The notes: a model not told the origin generated them from the letters alone. DNA of 64,000 nt from Diadema setosum (GCF_964275005.1 NC_092706.1:6056564-6120563); one strand, 5' to 3'. Counted from the stretch's first letter, positions 35,166 through 48,752 are shown. Made by a program: numbers and translations.

Positions 35166-37395
35166 TTTTTGCCAAGTATGAAGTGTAGGAATAGGTGAAA
35201 GAGCTTCTAACAGCTCTCTTTCTCTGGTCTCACACGGCTGAGAAATGATTTTTCCCTCGGCGGCATGAATGATGCATGATGCTGTGAATGCATGTGTCAG
35301 AGTCACAGCGATCTGAGAGATTTGATCTGGCGAAACAGAGAGAGAGGGTATGGTGGTAACAGTATCATACATGCACTCAGGACGCTACCCTCCAACACCT
35401 CCGTATGACAGATCGCAATCTCTTTGTGTCCAGGGAACACAAAGAAAACAGTATGCCGCCCACAATGCTCTGCTCGTTATTTTTGGTCTACTTGCAGCTA
35501 CTTGACCCGCTGATTTTGGAAACACAATTTGCAAGTGAATTTATGCATTTCTTGTTTATGCCACACTTTGCAAGATCTTCGTCTTGATAGCTGCGAAGGT
35601 ATGCTGAAAAAGCATTACATTTTAATAATCTAGAGTGGCACATGACAAAACATGCACTGTCTATTTAAGATGTACATGAAATATAGTTTGATGCATTTCT
35701 TAGATCAATTTGCTGTGATACAAGCAATCATGGCTACACAGTATGTACACGACTGTGCACCACATAACAAATATCTTATGCCACTTTACTGTACCAATAA
35801 CAAGTGTTTTGGATATATACTTCAAATGACTCAGAATTCTCTGAGCATTTCATGCATACTGAGCATGGGATTAGTTTGGAGGGTAGTTTATAATCTCCGA
35901 AAGAACAGAACATAATCTCCAGATTTCAAGGAAAAATATCTCACAGTTATCATGAATCGGGCCCTGTCCTCTCCGGGGAGCATGACGTAAGGCGTCCGCA
36001 TTATGTTTTGAGTTCGAACCCTTTTCTCCTTTGGAGAGGAAAAGAGCTGATATCACATCATTGATGAGATAAAGGTAGCTTTACCCACCTCCCCAAGCTA
36101 ATTTGTATTTCACTTAACCCCTCCAGTGCTGTAGAAGAATGTAAAGCATGAACAATGTCCGTGGAACAGTGGGGTGCTGATTCCGGGAGGGTTAAATCCA
36201 GTGCGTGCTTCAACTGGGCCCTGGTGTCGGAAAGGAGCGGGGAGAGGGGGTTATCCTGTGCTGATAGGCCAGCCCTGTGGGCTGGGACGCTGGGTGGAAA
36301 TTTGCCACCTCCCTTGGAGCTCTCCAGGAGTGTTACTTTTCAACACCAATGACAGATCATAGAAGAGTGAAAACAAACAATGAGAGAGGGGAGTGGGAGT
36401 GCTAAGATCTCATCTTTCTAACACCTCTCATTCTGTTATTGTCTTGTTTCCCAGGCACTTTATCGGTCGATAAAACAGGAATTAGGTTATTAAGTCAGGA
36501 GGGTTTGTAATCGAGGTAAAGAATACAAACGCATTGTGACCGTCGATACTCGATGATAGGGACTGCAGAGGTATGGAATCACTTCGGTGGAATGCTGCAG
36601 CCCACGTTGGTGATGCAGCCATGACGAGCTACCGGACAATAAGTCTGTCATCGACCAAATTTGTTGATCCTGATTTTTTTAGGCTGAGCCCCAACTGCTG
36701 ATAATTCTCTATCTGCAGGGCATACATGCGGATTTGATGACTGGTTTTACTTCTCGACCAGCTATGTGTCTTGCCCCATGTGGACGATTTCTACCCTACA
36801 GTCTGAATGTGTGAGATAAACTGCATTAGAAAAAAAAAGTTGGGTTGGGGGGGGGGGGAGGCTTCAAGTGTCGAAGTATTTTGGTATCATATCTTACCCT
36901 ATTTGTAGCTCATGTTTCACAAATGATTTGACATTATTTGATTCCCCAACATACCACAATCTTAGCTCTTCTGTGGTTAGCTGTGCCACAACTTAGCAAC
37001 TATGAGCACTCTGGTTGCCATGGCAACTAGATTGTTTCATACCAATCACTGCATGATTACATATTAAAGTGGGCTACAGAACCAGTAAAGCTCACAGTGT
37101 TGCCATGGGTACACTGTAAATGAGAGTAGTACGTACAAGCATTCATATATGCATCTCTATATGAAATAAAATAAGCATCACATAAAGGATCATCTGCTAG
37201 CTTGATAACAAATGTTGAATAAAAAGAAACAACAAAAAGTTTCTTTACACCGTTTTTCCATGTTTTTCTGACTGGTACATTTTGTTTTGTTTTATATATT
37301 GCAGCCTGTAGGGAATGAAAGGCCTATTAGAATAACTATGCCTCTTGTTATCAATTCATTTTTTGAACTGAGAGTCTTTGAGATAAGCTGGTACA

Positions 37396-37561
37396 GTACA
37401 ATGTACGATTGGCCAAATATTTGGGATGTTGAAAACAAATTATACAGCTGTACTTTGCATGGAATGACAGTGTGGCAATTCCCAAAATTTTGTGTTGTGA
37501 AATAGGCCATTGCGCCAATTTGTGAAAATTTCATGCTGCGAATATTTCGGGTTTTACAGTC
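37396..37561 (-). mobile_element. Degenerate copy of the CpG-rich foldback MITE
   Basis: The right end AATATTTCGGGTTTTACAGT and interior fragments (GCCATTGCGCCAATTTGTGA) match the family at 31078-31285, with most CpGs decayed to TpG/CpA. Confidence 0.55.
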
Positions 37562-39253
37562 TGGTAGTGGTACATACGTGTATGAAGAGTTTGTTTGCAA
37601 AAACCGACAAGTCCATTTTGATGATTTTGAAGTACGGTCGCTGTTGTAAAGTACAAAATAATACCTTTTAAACGATATATTGGTCACTATATAATAATAT
37701 AGAGGTACATATTTGAAGTTATGGTCATAAGAAGCAAAAATTTTCTTATTATTCTCTTTATTTTTCTTGACCTTTAATTGCAAATATCTCCATTTGGCAA
37801 AAATGGACTTATCGGTTTTTGCAGACAAACTCTTCGTATTGTCCTTGAAAATCACAAAAATTTATCATAGACCATACAGCTTAAAAAAAATTAAAAAAAA
37901 TCAAGTCAGAAATGAATGCTAGTTATTTTAGAGAAGAAGAAATGGGAGAAAGTCTAGAGAAAAAAAGGGGAGGGAGGGAAAAGGGAGAGATGAGAGAGAG
38001 AGCAAGAGAAAAGATAGAAAAAAAAGAATACTTCAGGTTGAATTTCAAGCAGATGTTGTTGGATTGTTCGCTTTTACTTGTTTGTATATTTGGTTTTTTT
38101 TTTTTTTCTGCATTCATGCAAGCATCCATTGTTCATTGCACACTGTGTCTCTCAGCTGTCAGTGATTGTAAGAATTGTCTGAGCTGCATGTTGAAGTGTC
38201 AGGATCTGACAGCCGACTGTCAAACGATGATCAATGACAGGCCTTCAATTGGTGGATCGAAAGACGAAAAACAAAACAACAACAGAGAAACTGAATTCCC
38301 CCGCTGTGTTAGGATTTACACGGTGCAAAGCCGCGTTTGTAGGTTAATGCATTGCGAGGAAATCTGTGCGATTGTCGATACTAATTTCTGTCGAGAGCCT
38401 GGCCACCAACGGAGCCAACCTGATGACTTTGTTTAAACCCTGCCAAGTTGATCTCCTAATCTGACTTAATCCTGTATTTCTGCTCGACGATTTGATACTC
38501 CTCATTGCTAATCCCTCTCCCCTTCCTCTCACCAACCTCGCAGAGGTACATGACAAATCGTGGAGTCATAGCCGAGAGTGGTTTCGGTGCGGTAGACACT
38601 GCTCTTGGAGTTGGATCGATACGAGAGGGGTGGGCGGATATTAACCCACAGGCACAGAAACAATTCCAAGCTTTATAAACCGTAGATTGAAGCAGGCAAA
38701 CCATCTGGATAATTCACCTGTCAGCATTTGAGGGAGACTAGCTGCGGACATTCACATAATACAGTGATATAAATCGCATACTGAAGTTAATCTGAGCTGA
38801 CCGCACCACACTAGCCGCAAGGCCAGAAAGCATTGTACAATGTAGCTCGTAATCCAGAAGGAACGGTGCAGATGAAGACAAACCAGGAAACTTATAGGAT
38901 TTTGTAACATTCAGGTTAGACTGGGAACATTGCAAAGCAGTATAATAACACTGGTGTTTTTTTTTTTCTTTTCTGTCTTCCTTTGTAAAGTCAAAGCATG
39001 TCCCTGCAGTGAAGCGACATTGTCTTGACAAATGCTGTGTGCCTGCCAAGGTAGTTGCAGGTGTTGTACTGCTCAGCTACTGAAATGAGCATCACTGATC
39101 TGTTGTTACCTTTCAGTTCATGCAGATTTCCAGCTGTAGTTAGATAAAAAATTATAATTGTTGATTGCTTAAGTTCATTCTGAAGTACCTTCATATCCCC
39201 CCCCCCCCCCCCCCTGTACAGTATGTAATGATATCTGCTTTGGTTGAAAAACA

Positions 39254-39429
39254 TTCAAACCTGTCTACAGCGGCTACCCAAGGGAGACAAAAAAATGTCC
39301 ATTATAGACAGGTGGCAGGTGGCTGCTGAAGACGGAGTCTTCAGTGTGGTTTTCTCGGGGGAGGGGGGGGGAGGGGGATTTTTAAGTGGTCATATACAGC
39401 AGGTGGCCGCTATAGGCAGGTTTGACTGC
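39254..39429. mobile_element. Short MITE with CAAACCTG ends
   Basis: CAAACCTGTCTACAGCGGCT on the left is the imperfect inverse of GGCCGCTATAGGCAGGTTTG on the right. A G-rich run lies inside. The sizes and TIR type suggest a Tc1/pogo-related MITE. Confidence 0.65.
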
Positions 39430-39749
39430 ACCGGATAGGAAATGATCAGTTTCTCCATCCTTTGTGAGGTTATGTCCCATTTTGCAACATTGAGTACTTG
39501 TTTGTTGTTATTCATATTGACTTCATGATGAATTAAAAAAAAAAATGATAATGCATGGGACTAAAGGAATAAGTCTACTCATTGCAGCATGAATTGACCA
39601 GTAGAAGTTTGCAAAGTTATAAATGAAGTTCGGCCTGACTTGTAAAGAGAGACTCTCCCCCTCATGCATTCACCAGATGCTGCAGAGGTCTCTTGAATAG
39701 AGTATTGAACAGTAAAGTTTGATGGGGGCTGGGGGATGAAGTCTTCTGC

Positions 39750-39985
39750 ATTAGGCCAAGTAAAAAAAGAAACCAGTTTCTCGTCCTCGCGCGCATCGAT
39801 TTTGGCCGCCGCATCGATTTTTTTACTATTTACTATTTTCAAAATGGCGCCGAAAATACCAAGAAATTCATAATTCTCGTCCCAGCCCGCTCCCCGCCCG
39901 CGTCGATTTACAGTTGCCGCATCGACTTTTTTGATATTTACTATTTTTTTCGGCCGCCGAAAAAAAATCGACAATTCACCTACCA
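39750..39985 (-). repeat. Repeat with internal GCCGCATCGA duplication
   Basis: Two units with GCCGCATCGA followed by T-rich ACTATTTACTATTTT words lie about 110 bp apart, beginning with TTAGGCCAAGTAAAAAAAGA. A matching inverse segment lies at 41669-41708. Confidence 0.55.
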
Positions 39986-40518
39986 ATCATGATGTCTCAT
40001 TTCTAATTACGCATTGCGTCCTCTACTTAGCCGTAGTAGCTGTAGCTTCTGTAGTGCGTATGTAATAACGCATGCATTTTACACTGCGAGCTCGGCAAGA
40101 AGGAATGACCCACAAAGCAGTCGAACTGTAGTTGGATGGCAGGGTGCGGGCGGGCGGGCCTGGGCGGGCTAGCTGTGATGTACAGCGCATCGCTCGGTAC
40201 GTCGTGAACGCGATGGCGGCAATATTTTTGCGATCAATCGCTGATTTTCCACGCATATTTCGCGCATTGTTCGTATTTTTCCCCGTTTCTCATATTTCAA
40301 GCGGATAAATTGTACTGTACAAATGCTTGTGAGGATTGTATCGAGTTTGTAGGCCCTATACATTTTCATGTCATTGTGACTATGTGCATGTGTGTGCAGT
40401 GTCGGAAGGTACGGTGCCGGTGCAGTGGCCGTGTGCCGCACCGTATTGGCAAAGTGTGCGTGTCTGTCGGGTAGCTGTCCAGGGTCGGTCACCGGTACAG
40501 TACCATCCCCTGAGCCCG

Positions 40519-40675
40519 GTTTCATAAAGCTGTTTGTAAAGTTACGAACAACTTACGAGCGACTGGTGATCAGTTCTGATGTGCTATACTTATCAGAATT
40601 TCCATAATTCAGTACAAGAACTGATCACCAGTCGCTCATAAGTCATTCGTAACTTTACGAACAGCTTTATGAAAC
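40519..40675. mobile_element. 157-bp palindromic MITE
   Basis: GTTTCATAAAGCTGTTTGTA on the left and its near-inverse ending TTACGAACAGCTTTATGAAAC on the right. The inverted arms extend about 60 bp each (through CGACTGGTGATCAGTTCT), so the element is mostly one hairpin. Confidence 0.88.
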
Positions 40676-43052
40676 ACCCCCTCTGTCAGCTGTCTGCACG
40701 CACGCATGAACACATTCGAATGTGTAGTAGCCCGTACACTCTGCTCTGTATACGTTGCATCTGACGGCGATGTATTGTTCTATTTTGAAGAGAAAATGAA
40801 TGCACTTTTTCAGCAAATGTAGAATTATCAAATGGGTGTATGTACAAAATAAATAATTTTTCACGGATTCTGGTTTATCTTGTATTTCTGCGGGATACTT
40901 TTCTTTACGATGTAAATTCAAGGACACGGCCGTGAGTCGTATCATCTGCAGTGTGGTATACAATCATTCATCATCCAAATGATGAGTGATTATCAAATGT
41001 CTTTTTAGAACATGAAGAAACATCTTTAAATGTTTAATGTTATAATGCCATATCAGTATTATTTTGACATCCATCTGCAGTTTCCAGTTGAATGCGCTAC
41101 AATTGTACTGTGAAGAAATGCAGATACGTACCAGCTGTGTGGACACAAAAAGTCACAAACACCAATGATGAATAAATCAGTGTTTTGAATATCATGGAAT
41201 TTATTTCAGTTGTACATTCTTTGTTGAAAAACATGTTTTATACCTGTTTCATTTAATAGCACAATACATCAGAATTGCAAGTACACTGGTATCAGAAATG
41301 CCATTACAACACTAAATACCAGTATTAAGATGGTCATTTTCCCTTGACATCTGTAGTGGAAAGAAAAAGCAAATCTATTTCTGCACGCGTGAATCATACA
41401 TAATCTATTTGTTTGAAAATGCACAGAGTGCAGCAAGACATACACTTGGGACCTGGTCTCTCATAACACAGCTACCAGAGTGATATATTTCATTTCATAA
41501 ATTGGATATAGAAAATAGTACCCAAGCCCTCTCTTGTTACCTTTCTCAGAATTACCGGACGAGAACACATATTACACCATGTAGGCCTACTTTCATTTTG
41601 ACAATCCTCGAAAAAATAGTAAGATATCAAATAGTAAGGACCTCCCTCATCGCCTTGCTAAAAAAACCCGGACGAGAAACTATTATCTTTTTTTACTTGG
41701 CCTTAGGTAGATCTACAAAATAGAACACATAGATTGTGTGTGACTCCTTGAGAAACGTGGGTTTATATGACGACAATTCCCATCAGAATCGCCGATATGA
41801 TGCAAGCTATTACGCTTGACATCTGAAGGGGGGTGTTTCCTTTGAGTTGTAGGCAGCGGCTGGCTTGCAGTGACATCATGAACGTGGTGATGGCATCTAC
41901 AGTCAAGCCTTGAAAATTATGGCTCCACTGTCTATACATGACCCAGATTCAAAATTAAGTTACTGCAAACAGACCCCAAATTGCGACCGCAGACAGGTTC
42001 TGAGGTTCAAAACAAGGTACGAAGTAGTATTTCGTTACAGCGCACTTGTCGAGGGCCAAAGTTGGGACTGTTGTTATCATTTCTTCTTTATCATGAGATT
42101 GCCTCCCTCGTTCGTATTCGCAGGTTGGGATCGTATTACCAGGAATTCTGGAGAGTGGCAGGTTGGCTCTCATTAAGCAAATCCAGGTTAATCCCGAAAC
42201 CAAGATCTCTGCCGCGCGCGTTGATGTGCACCGGGCCGAACAAATTCTCTGTTTCCTCATGTTTGCATCCGTCTGGTCAATTTAGATTGACAGATCTGCT
42301 TGGAAGAAGTTGACCAGGAGGAAGGGGGGGGGGGGGAGGGGAGGGAGGTAGGAGAGAACATGACATATCTTGTCTGTCCCTTGGATGTTTCTTCAAGAAT
42401 ATCATCTTCCCCTCCCCCGTCCTCATACCCCTCTCGGCCTGAGTGTGGACCTCACGTAATCCTGCTCTGATTTTGGTCCGCGCTCAGTCGAGGAAGGAAA
42501 TTCGGTAGAACCGTCTCAAATCCACAGTGGCGGCAAGCTCTCTGTCTGTGAACTCCTCACATGGTATTCGAAGGAGTAATCCTGATGTATCCTCCAATTT
42601 GGGTCAGTTTCTGCTTGTAAAAGCAACTGTAAAAGTTAATTCAATTACAACTAGAAGCAACTAGAAAATCTTGACCCCCGTATTCCCGATCAGTTTGTAC
42701 AAAATATCTAAAGGCGTCCCTGCGCCATATCTGCTGTTCAAATTTAGACCTATTAACCAAGGTCAGTGGCTTAAAAACTTAAATTGATGGTACTTGGATC
42801 ATGCATTGCTTTTGTCTTGTTTTTAGCGTGACAGATTGCAAGGATCAAGAATTTTGATGAAATTTTGAAGTGATGAAATCCACCATTTTCATGTTATACT
42901 AATGCTGTACCTGTGAATTTCAAATGCTTTTCTTGCACATACAACATCTAGGCTTGTCATATGAAAAGTAATTTGTAGTAATTTGAAGTACCATTCATTC
43001 TAATCTGGACCACTGTATACAAAAGCCAGTTTATGAAAATAATGATGACAGT

Positions 43053-43053
43053 G

Positions 43054-43126
<73 letters not shown>

Positions 43127-43162
43127 TAATAATAATAATGTTAATGATAATGATAATGATAG

Positions 43163-43195
<33 letters not shown>

Positions 43196-43205
43196 TAATA
43201 ATAAT
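43053..43205 (+). repeat. TAA/TGA trinucleotide microsatellite, ~150 bp
   Basis: An almost pure TAA run, interrupted by TGATAA hexamers in its second half. Long poly-Ile/Asn frames across it are artefacts. Confidence 0.95.
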
Positions 43206-43754
43206 TAATAATATTGATGATGACAATGATTGTTATGAAATAATTAGTTACAATTACTTTAAAAGATTTAAGCAGACATAGTTTTGAGAAAATGAGCTTT
43301 GGATGTTATAGTGTATATGCAGGGCTCCGCTCAAGCATGCATGAGATAATAAATCATTTAAAACACTGGATTATTGAAAACAAAGATGACATGTTGTAAT
43401 AAGAATTAAAAAGTTCAACTTTCCAATAAAGGATTACTCACTTCAGACAGGAGGATGCTAAAATAATATATCAATCTTTTGATATTTTTAAAGTAAATTA
43501 GGATGCTACAAATGTATATTAATTTTGTAGACAAATCACTTTACTGTAGTCTCATTCTTGGCTTTGTGACCTTATCGGAGGGGTCACATGTGTTGATGTT
43601 TGTGCCCAGAAACTTTTTTTTGTCTTTTTTCATGAGTGTACATGTAGCTGGTATTTTTACCCAGCTTGGAGCATTCATGTACAGGACATGATATAAAGTG
43701 TTTTTTCATCGATTCCACATTGAATGTCTTGCATGTTCTTCATCAGCACGGGAG

Positions 43755-43835
43755 ATGAAGAATCTAGGACAGGGGAAGGCAGGCGCATCCAAGTACAGTC
43801 CGAGCTCTCGGATTGGCATCGATGCGAGGCAGTTG
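43755..43835 (+). CDS. Probable second coding exon of the unidentified plus-strand gene
   Basis: Twenty-seven codons, MKNLGQGKAGASKYSPSSRI then GIDARQL, ending at TTG|GTATGT. Codon use is coding-like and the peptide is basic and serine-rich. If the acceptor is GGGAG at 43754 the exon is phase 0-0 and fits the exon at 33056. The better-looking acceptor CATCAG at 43746 would give an 89-base exon starting with two bases of a split codon, which would require another exon between. A second frame is also open here, so frame assignment is not certain. Confidence 0.45.
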
Positions 43836-44886
43836 GTATGTGTTTTCTAGTGTTCTACAGGATCAGGACCAGATGCTTATCCCTCTAGACTGAAGGTGGG
43901 AGAGGTGTGGCATTGTTCAAGTTTCTCGCGGTCTGCTCGTAGTCATCTCAATCTGATGTCAAAAGTTGACAATGCAATGTGACGTATTCTGGACCTTTCG
44001 AAGGGGGGGGGGGGATGGGGGGATGGAGTGGGGCAGTACACAATTGGTATGCCATTTGCAACCAAAAGTGCTTGTACCTGCGGGGACTTAGAGTGCGGAT
44101 ATTTTAAATGTTGAGTTGGCTTTGATATAATTGGCAGTGATGTTTCGCGGCATGTCCAGATGCGGTGCAGCGAATATCTCGCTTGCCCACACCTTCGCTT
44201 CCCGCGGGGTGTGAACAGTGCTTTCTGAGTCCTATCTCGCTCCTTTGTCCCAAGCATGGATAGGACGCAAGTGCAGCTGCCCCGAGGTGCCTTAGCCCTT
44301 GTGTGGATTAGCAAAGAAAACTCCAGTGCAACCATTAGCAATCCAGTCTCGGTTTCGTTCCGAGCATTCAATTGTCACTTTGCCTTTCCTACGAGTCCGA
44401 TGATGAACATCTTTTGACTTCCTAATCAAGTTAAGAGTTAACGCCTCTGTCTCTCTTCTGTTTTTCCCCCCTCTCTCCCTCTTGTGTTGAGCACAAGTGT
44501 GTGAGTGTTCCTTTGGAGGCACAACTGTTTATTCTGCGTAATATCGTTGTGCAATCAAATATTTTGACATTTCATCCAACACCTTGTGAGTTATTACATG
44601 AAAGAAATACAGGGGGTTCCCCCTTGATACCCTGCTCAAAGAATTTGCACACAGACAGACAGACATACCCGCAAACTCACTCATATGCACTGCCACAAAG
44701 TGAAAGCCTCGTGGTCTTGATTTTAATAAGAATGATGATGAAATGATTGGCATCTTTATAATATACTGAAACATTTCTTTGGCCAAAGAAATGTTTTGGT
44801 ATTAATTGTTATTTTGTATTTAATTAATGAACTTTTGATTCCATTTATTGTAATAAATACTGTACAGATGTGCTCTCTGATAGCAG

Positions 44887-45013
44887 GATGAAGTCTCGGT
44901 GAAGATCATTAGAAATGAGGCTGTACTGAAGCACAGACCCCAACTCTCCTGCCTTCGGCGGGAGATCTCCTCCTTGCTCATCCACTGGACTTTGAATTTC
45001 TCCTGCTCAAGCA
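44887..45013 (+). CDS. Possible exon of the unidentified plus-strand gene
   Basis: Starts after GATAGCAG, in phase with the exon ending at 43835, and encodes DEVSVKIIRNEAVLKHRPQL, then SCLRREISSLLIHW and onward. The frame stays open to 45061 with only a weak donor (AGCA|GTATTT) before the stop. That donor leaves one base, which completes a codon with the two leading bases of the next candidate exon at 48617. No family recognised; the weak donor keeps confidence low. Confidence 0.3.
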
Positions 45014-48000
45014 GTATTTTTTCCCACCAAACTAGTTTTTGTCATGTTTTAGTTTATAGATGAGGGTAAGATAGTACCAGAGAACATATGATTTACAGGT
45101 ATAACCCTAGAACTCCCAGGGCCCTGGACCCAATACACACACATGTACATACATGTACATTGTAGTCCTGTGTGCATACGTGGCCGTGGTTCGGGCAATC
45201 AGAGTCTCCCGCGTGTGAGAGGGTCCAAGCAGGGGAACCACCAGTTTAAGAGATGCATGTGGTTGGAGTCTCTGCTGATGTTCAAATCTGTATACTGTAT
45301 ACGCCGAATATTTCGTGAGGTTTTTATTTTCGCGAATTTCGTGAGTCAGCTACTGTTCGCGAATTTAAAAACACAAAAAAAAATTGACTCTGATCCTGGT
45401 ATGAATGCGACGTACGCGTACACATTTCTCCGTTCAGTACAGGACTTCACAATCGCAAATTTAACCACTCACGAAATTGTAGGGAAGTCTCGATTCGCGA
45501 AAATTTAGACTCGCGAAATATATGGCGTATACAGTACTGTAATCCCCTCCTCACCCCTCAAAAGACAAGAACTAAAACTAAAACAGAACCACCACCATCA
45601 CCAAAAAAAAAAAAAGAAAAAAAAAATCTGTAAATTTAAATCAGAAACAACTACAGGTATCGTCAAAAAGGTGAACTCAAATTTTAAAACAACGGCCACA
45701 ACAGCATCATGCTCATATTCCTGTTTGGCCGGAAAGCCGAACAAATTTACGTCAAAGCAGTCCAGACAGTCACGGAAGACCAGGCTTCGTTTTTTCCTAA
45801 TAAGTTTTAATCTCCAGTCCCCTTTACCCTGCTACCCTGTTACCCCTTGGGATGACATGCAACCCCATTATTTGTTCCTGGTGCCAGGGTCAATTAATTC
45901 ATAATAATTGCAGTGAAACGGAGGAGACCGCATGACAGATCTCGGGCATCGACAATCTGCAAGTTCTGAGTTGCTCTGCGTTTTGTCAGGGGGAGGAAAT
46001 TACGAGTACACCCTCTCTTTCCTCTAGTCATTTTAAAGTTTGTTCACTGTTCATGCAAAGTGCCTATTGTATCTTTGAGCCTCTGAGATGGCCTCATGTT
46101 GATATTTCTTTACACTGCCTTTTTGAATACAGAACTTTTCTTCCATATATTTCCCTTTAAATTGGACCTTGATCCTACTTCACTGTCAATTTAAATTAAA
46201 TGTGATTCTCATGCAGGCTATCATCTTTCATCACATTTTGATATTGCAATCCATGCAAAGCAAAAATGAAAAATAATATTACTTATATTTATGCAATTCA
46301 ACATTTTTCATTAGGGAATGTTTGAAGCATTTAACAGTCCTGCTAAGTCTTTTTAACATCGGAGTGTTTAAAGATGTCATTCTGTAGGTTGCTTGTGATT
46401 GTAGCACGGACTTCTTTAAACCATTCACAATGACAAGATCCTGCAGTTTGTGAACAGAACTTCCATGTGTACGACGATCATATTTTGATGACAACATCAA
46501 AGAATGCTCTTTAAATGTGATTTATATAATCCATGATTATGAGGATGCATCGGTGATTGATATAGCGTAATAAATTCTACAAGTTATGTGATGAGGTACT
46601 CAGTATGCATTCAGCCTGAGAGTTAACTTCCTTTAAAATTCTATCCAGGTGCTCCTCTGGGAGGCACCTTCCTCTATAAAATGCTTCCTTGAGAGACATA
46701 GCACTATAACTAAGAAAAATAATCATAATAAAAAGAAGAGATGAAAATAAAGATACAGAGCAGGTTGAGTGTGAGCTATGGTCTGAGGGGTAAGAAAGGA
46801 AACATCTTTACTGCCCGGAATCATAAATTAGCACCCTATGTAGCTGTCTGTCGGCCAACGTAAAGTAGATTGAGCAGACCTACCAAGTCTCGCACATCAG
46901 GGGTCTTTCTCACTCTCAAGCCCCATTTTAACAGAGCATTTCAAACTAGAGTTATAATACCGCAGCACCGTCGGGGTAATCTTTTTTCACCCTGCCTGTT
47001 AAAACAGTTGTTGCTCAGACGTTGTAGTGGCAACTTTTGCTTTTTGCTTTTGTAATCTTGTGCTTATATTATTGTCCGAGGCAAGGAATTTTGTTCTCTG
47101 GATGTTGTCGCAACATTGCCGTGGTGAGATCTGTTAAAACAGGGCTTCACATGCTTGACAAGCTTTTCCTCATGCCTCATTCCCAAAACAAACCTAAAGC
47201 AGAAACAAAGTATGATTTCCAATCACCAAAAAGTCGCATTTTTAGGCTATGTTTTGTTCGTTTGTTTTTTTTTAACCAGAATAAGCCAAAGCATTTAATA
47301 TGCACAAGATCACTCACTCTCTAAATTTCAAAATGCTATAAAAGCTCTTTACTGTGCAACATATCATTGCACATTAATAGCCACCTGTAATAGCCTGCTT
47401 ATCTTGAATGTGCTTGTGACAATATGAAAACATGAGTACTGGGACTAGTCACCAGGAAAAAATGCCACACACCCTGCAGTATTTAGATCTGCATTTCTTC
47501 TGACAAAAGGACTCAAACCTAAAGAAAGTAAATTGCAGAATGACTTTCCTGGTGTAAACCTCTTGTTTTTGTGCAAGACCTGTTTGGCTTTCACTTCATG
47601 TTTGTGCCAAGTTTGTGGCGCATACTTCCTTTGCCATGTTTAAAGGTGCATTCTGGTGGAAGAGCCTAAAAGTCAAAGCACAAATATCCACCTAAGGTTG
47701 TGTCATGCTTGAGATTGATGTCAACAAATCTTCAACTTTCTGTGCATGCTGTTTCAGTGTGTTTGCCTACTGTCATACTTATGATCGGTTTAATTTTATA
47801 TGGAAACTTCATTGTAACCAAAGTTGCTTGGACTGCTGATTTTACCTTGTTATAAATGATACCTTGTAAACGTACTAAAAAGAAAATCAACTTAATACAG
47901 CAATGGATCGGAACCACCGAATTCGCCTCATTTGAAGCGGTACTGTCATCATAAGCAAGCTCACTATTATAAGAAGGTTTCCTCACATTTGTACAAGTAC

Positions 48001-48616
48001 TATGTTCCTGCTGTGCTAGCAGGGAGGTGGGATCAACCTCCCTGGTGCTAGTCTCTCCTACACAGCTTTTGCTTCAATGAAAAAGCAACAAGCACAATCA
48101 CAAGAGGCATCAAGTTTCTTTTCCCAGGTAACTTTACAGTGGTGAGAGTTGTTGAATTGCTATCTGATGTACAATGTATAATTTTGGGTAGGCTCTACTG
48201 CTTGTATTGTGGATACATGTTATGATCAAAGTCTTGGGTCTAGAATTCGTCTGTGTGTCCCATTATAGAGTGGAATAATATCACCAAACTGTGATTTATC
48301 TCTTATACTTTCCTCCGTTGAAGATGACAAAAACTTTAGCGGAAATAGAGAAGCTGTAAAGTTGAGTTTGTTGGTCTGTTGCCAAGTTTCATATTTTTGT
48401 TTTGTTTTTGTTTTTGTTTTTTAATGTTCACAATATGCCAATGGAATTCAATGTGCAAAGGAGTCCAATCCCGATCCTGTATAAAGGAACTGCATCACCT
48501 GAACAGGTGCTCACAAAATGTTGAATGCATTGTCGATCTCTAAGCACTCCTTTATTCCCTTTATAAGGTGTCTGTCATTGTTGGGGGGGGGGGGGAATGA
48601 TTCATCTTAATTGCAG
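45014..48616 (+). other. Presumed intron of the unidentified gene
   Basis: Holds a CpG-containing MITE (45293-45536) and poly-A near 45600. Several open frames of 70-95 codons show no domain or splice support. Confidence 0.35.
45293..45536. mobile_element. 244-bp MITE, TACTGTATACGCC ends
   Basis: TACTGTATACGCC on the left mirrors GGCGTATACAGTA on the right. The interior has TTCGCGAA words like the MITE at 31078-31285 but a different sequence, so it is probably a sister family. Confidence 0.85.
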
Positions 48617-48752
48617 CCGACTGCAAGGTGCAAATCTACCTTGTCATGGCTGCTTTCACTGCGACATCAACTCGGGCCCAGTGGGTTACAATCAAAGCCA
48701 ATGTCATTGACCTTGCCCAGATCAACAATCTTCTTCAAAGCGAAGGATGTAG
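48617..48752 (+). CDS. Possible exon of the unidentified plus-strand gene
   Basis: Follows acceptor TTAATTGCAG and encodes, after a split codon, DCKVQIYLVMAAFTATSTRA, then QWVTIKANVIDLAQINNLLQ and SEGC, ending AG|GTCAGT in phase 2. Third positions are C-rich and the peptide has a beta-strand-like, then helix-like pattern, but no family is recognised. Another frame (from 48611) is longer but compositionally worse. Confidence 0.4.

Larger units (their letters stand above)
33317..43746 (+). other. Large intron of the unidentified plus-strand gene
   Basis: No further coding exon found with confidence. It contains several MITEs (listed separately), a tandem-duplicated AT-rich block, GC-richer islands near 36.2, 38.2-38.6 and 42.1-42.6 kb, poly-G/poly-C runs and a TAA microsatellite. 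Confidence 0.4.

Noticed and set aside
37912..38436. 174-codon plus-strand frame with Cys-rich stretch
   Set aside because: It starts in an AG-rich simple-sequence run and crosses poly-T. The Cys-rich part has no family resemblance and no fitting splice sites.
39579..39986. 135-codon minus-strand frame with repeated KKxDAA
   Set aside because: The repetition comes from a duplicated non-coding repeat (GCCGCATCGA units) and no splice or start context supports it.
42957..43281. Long frames of isoleucine/methionine repeats on both strands
   Set aside because: These translate the TAA/TGA microsatellite.
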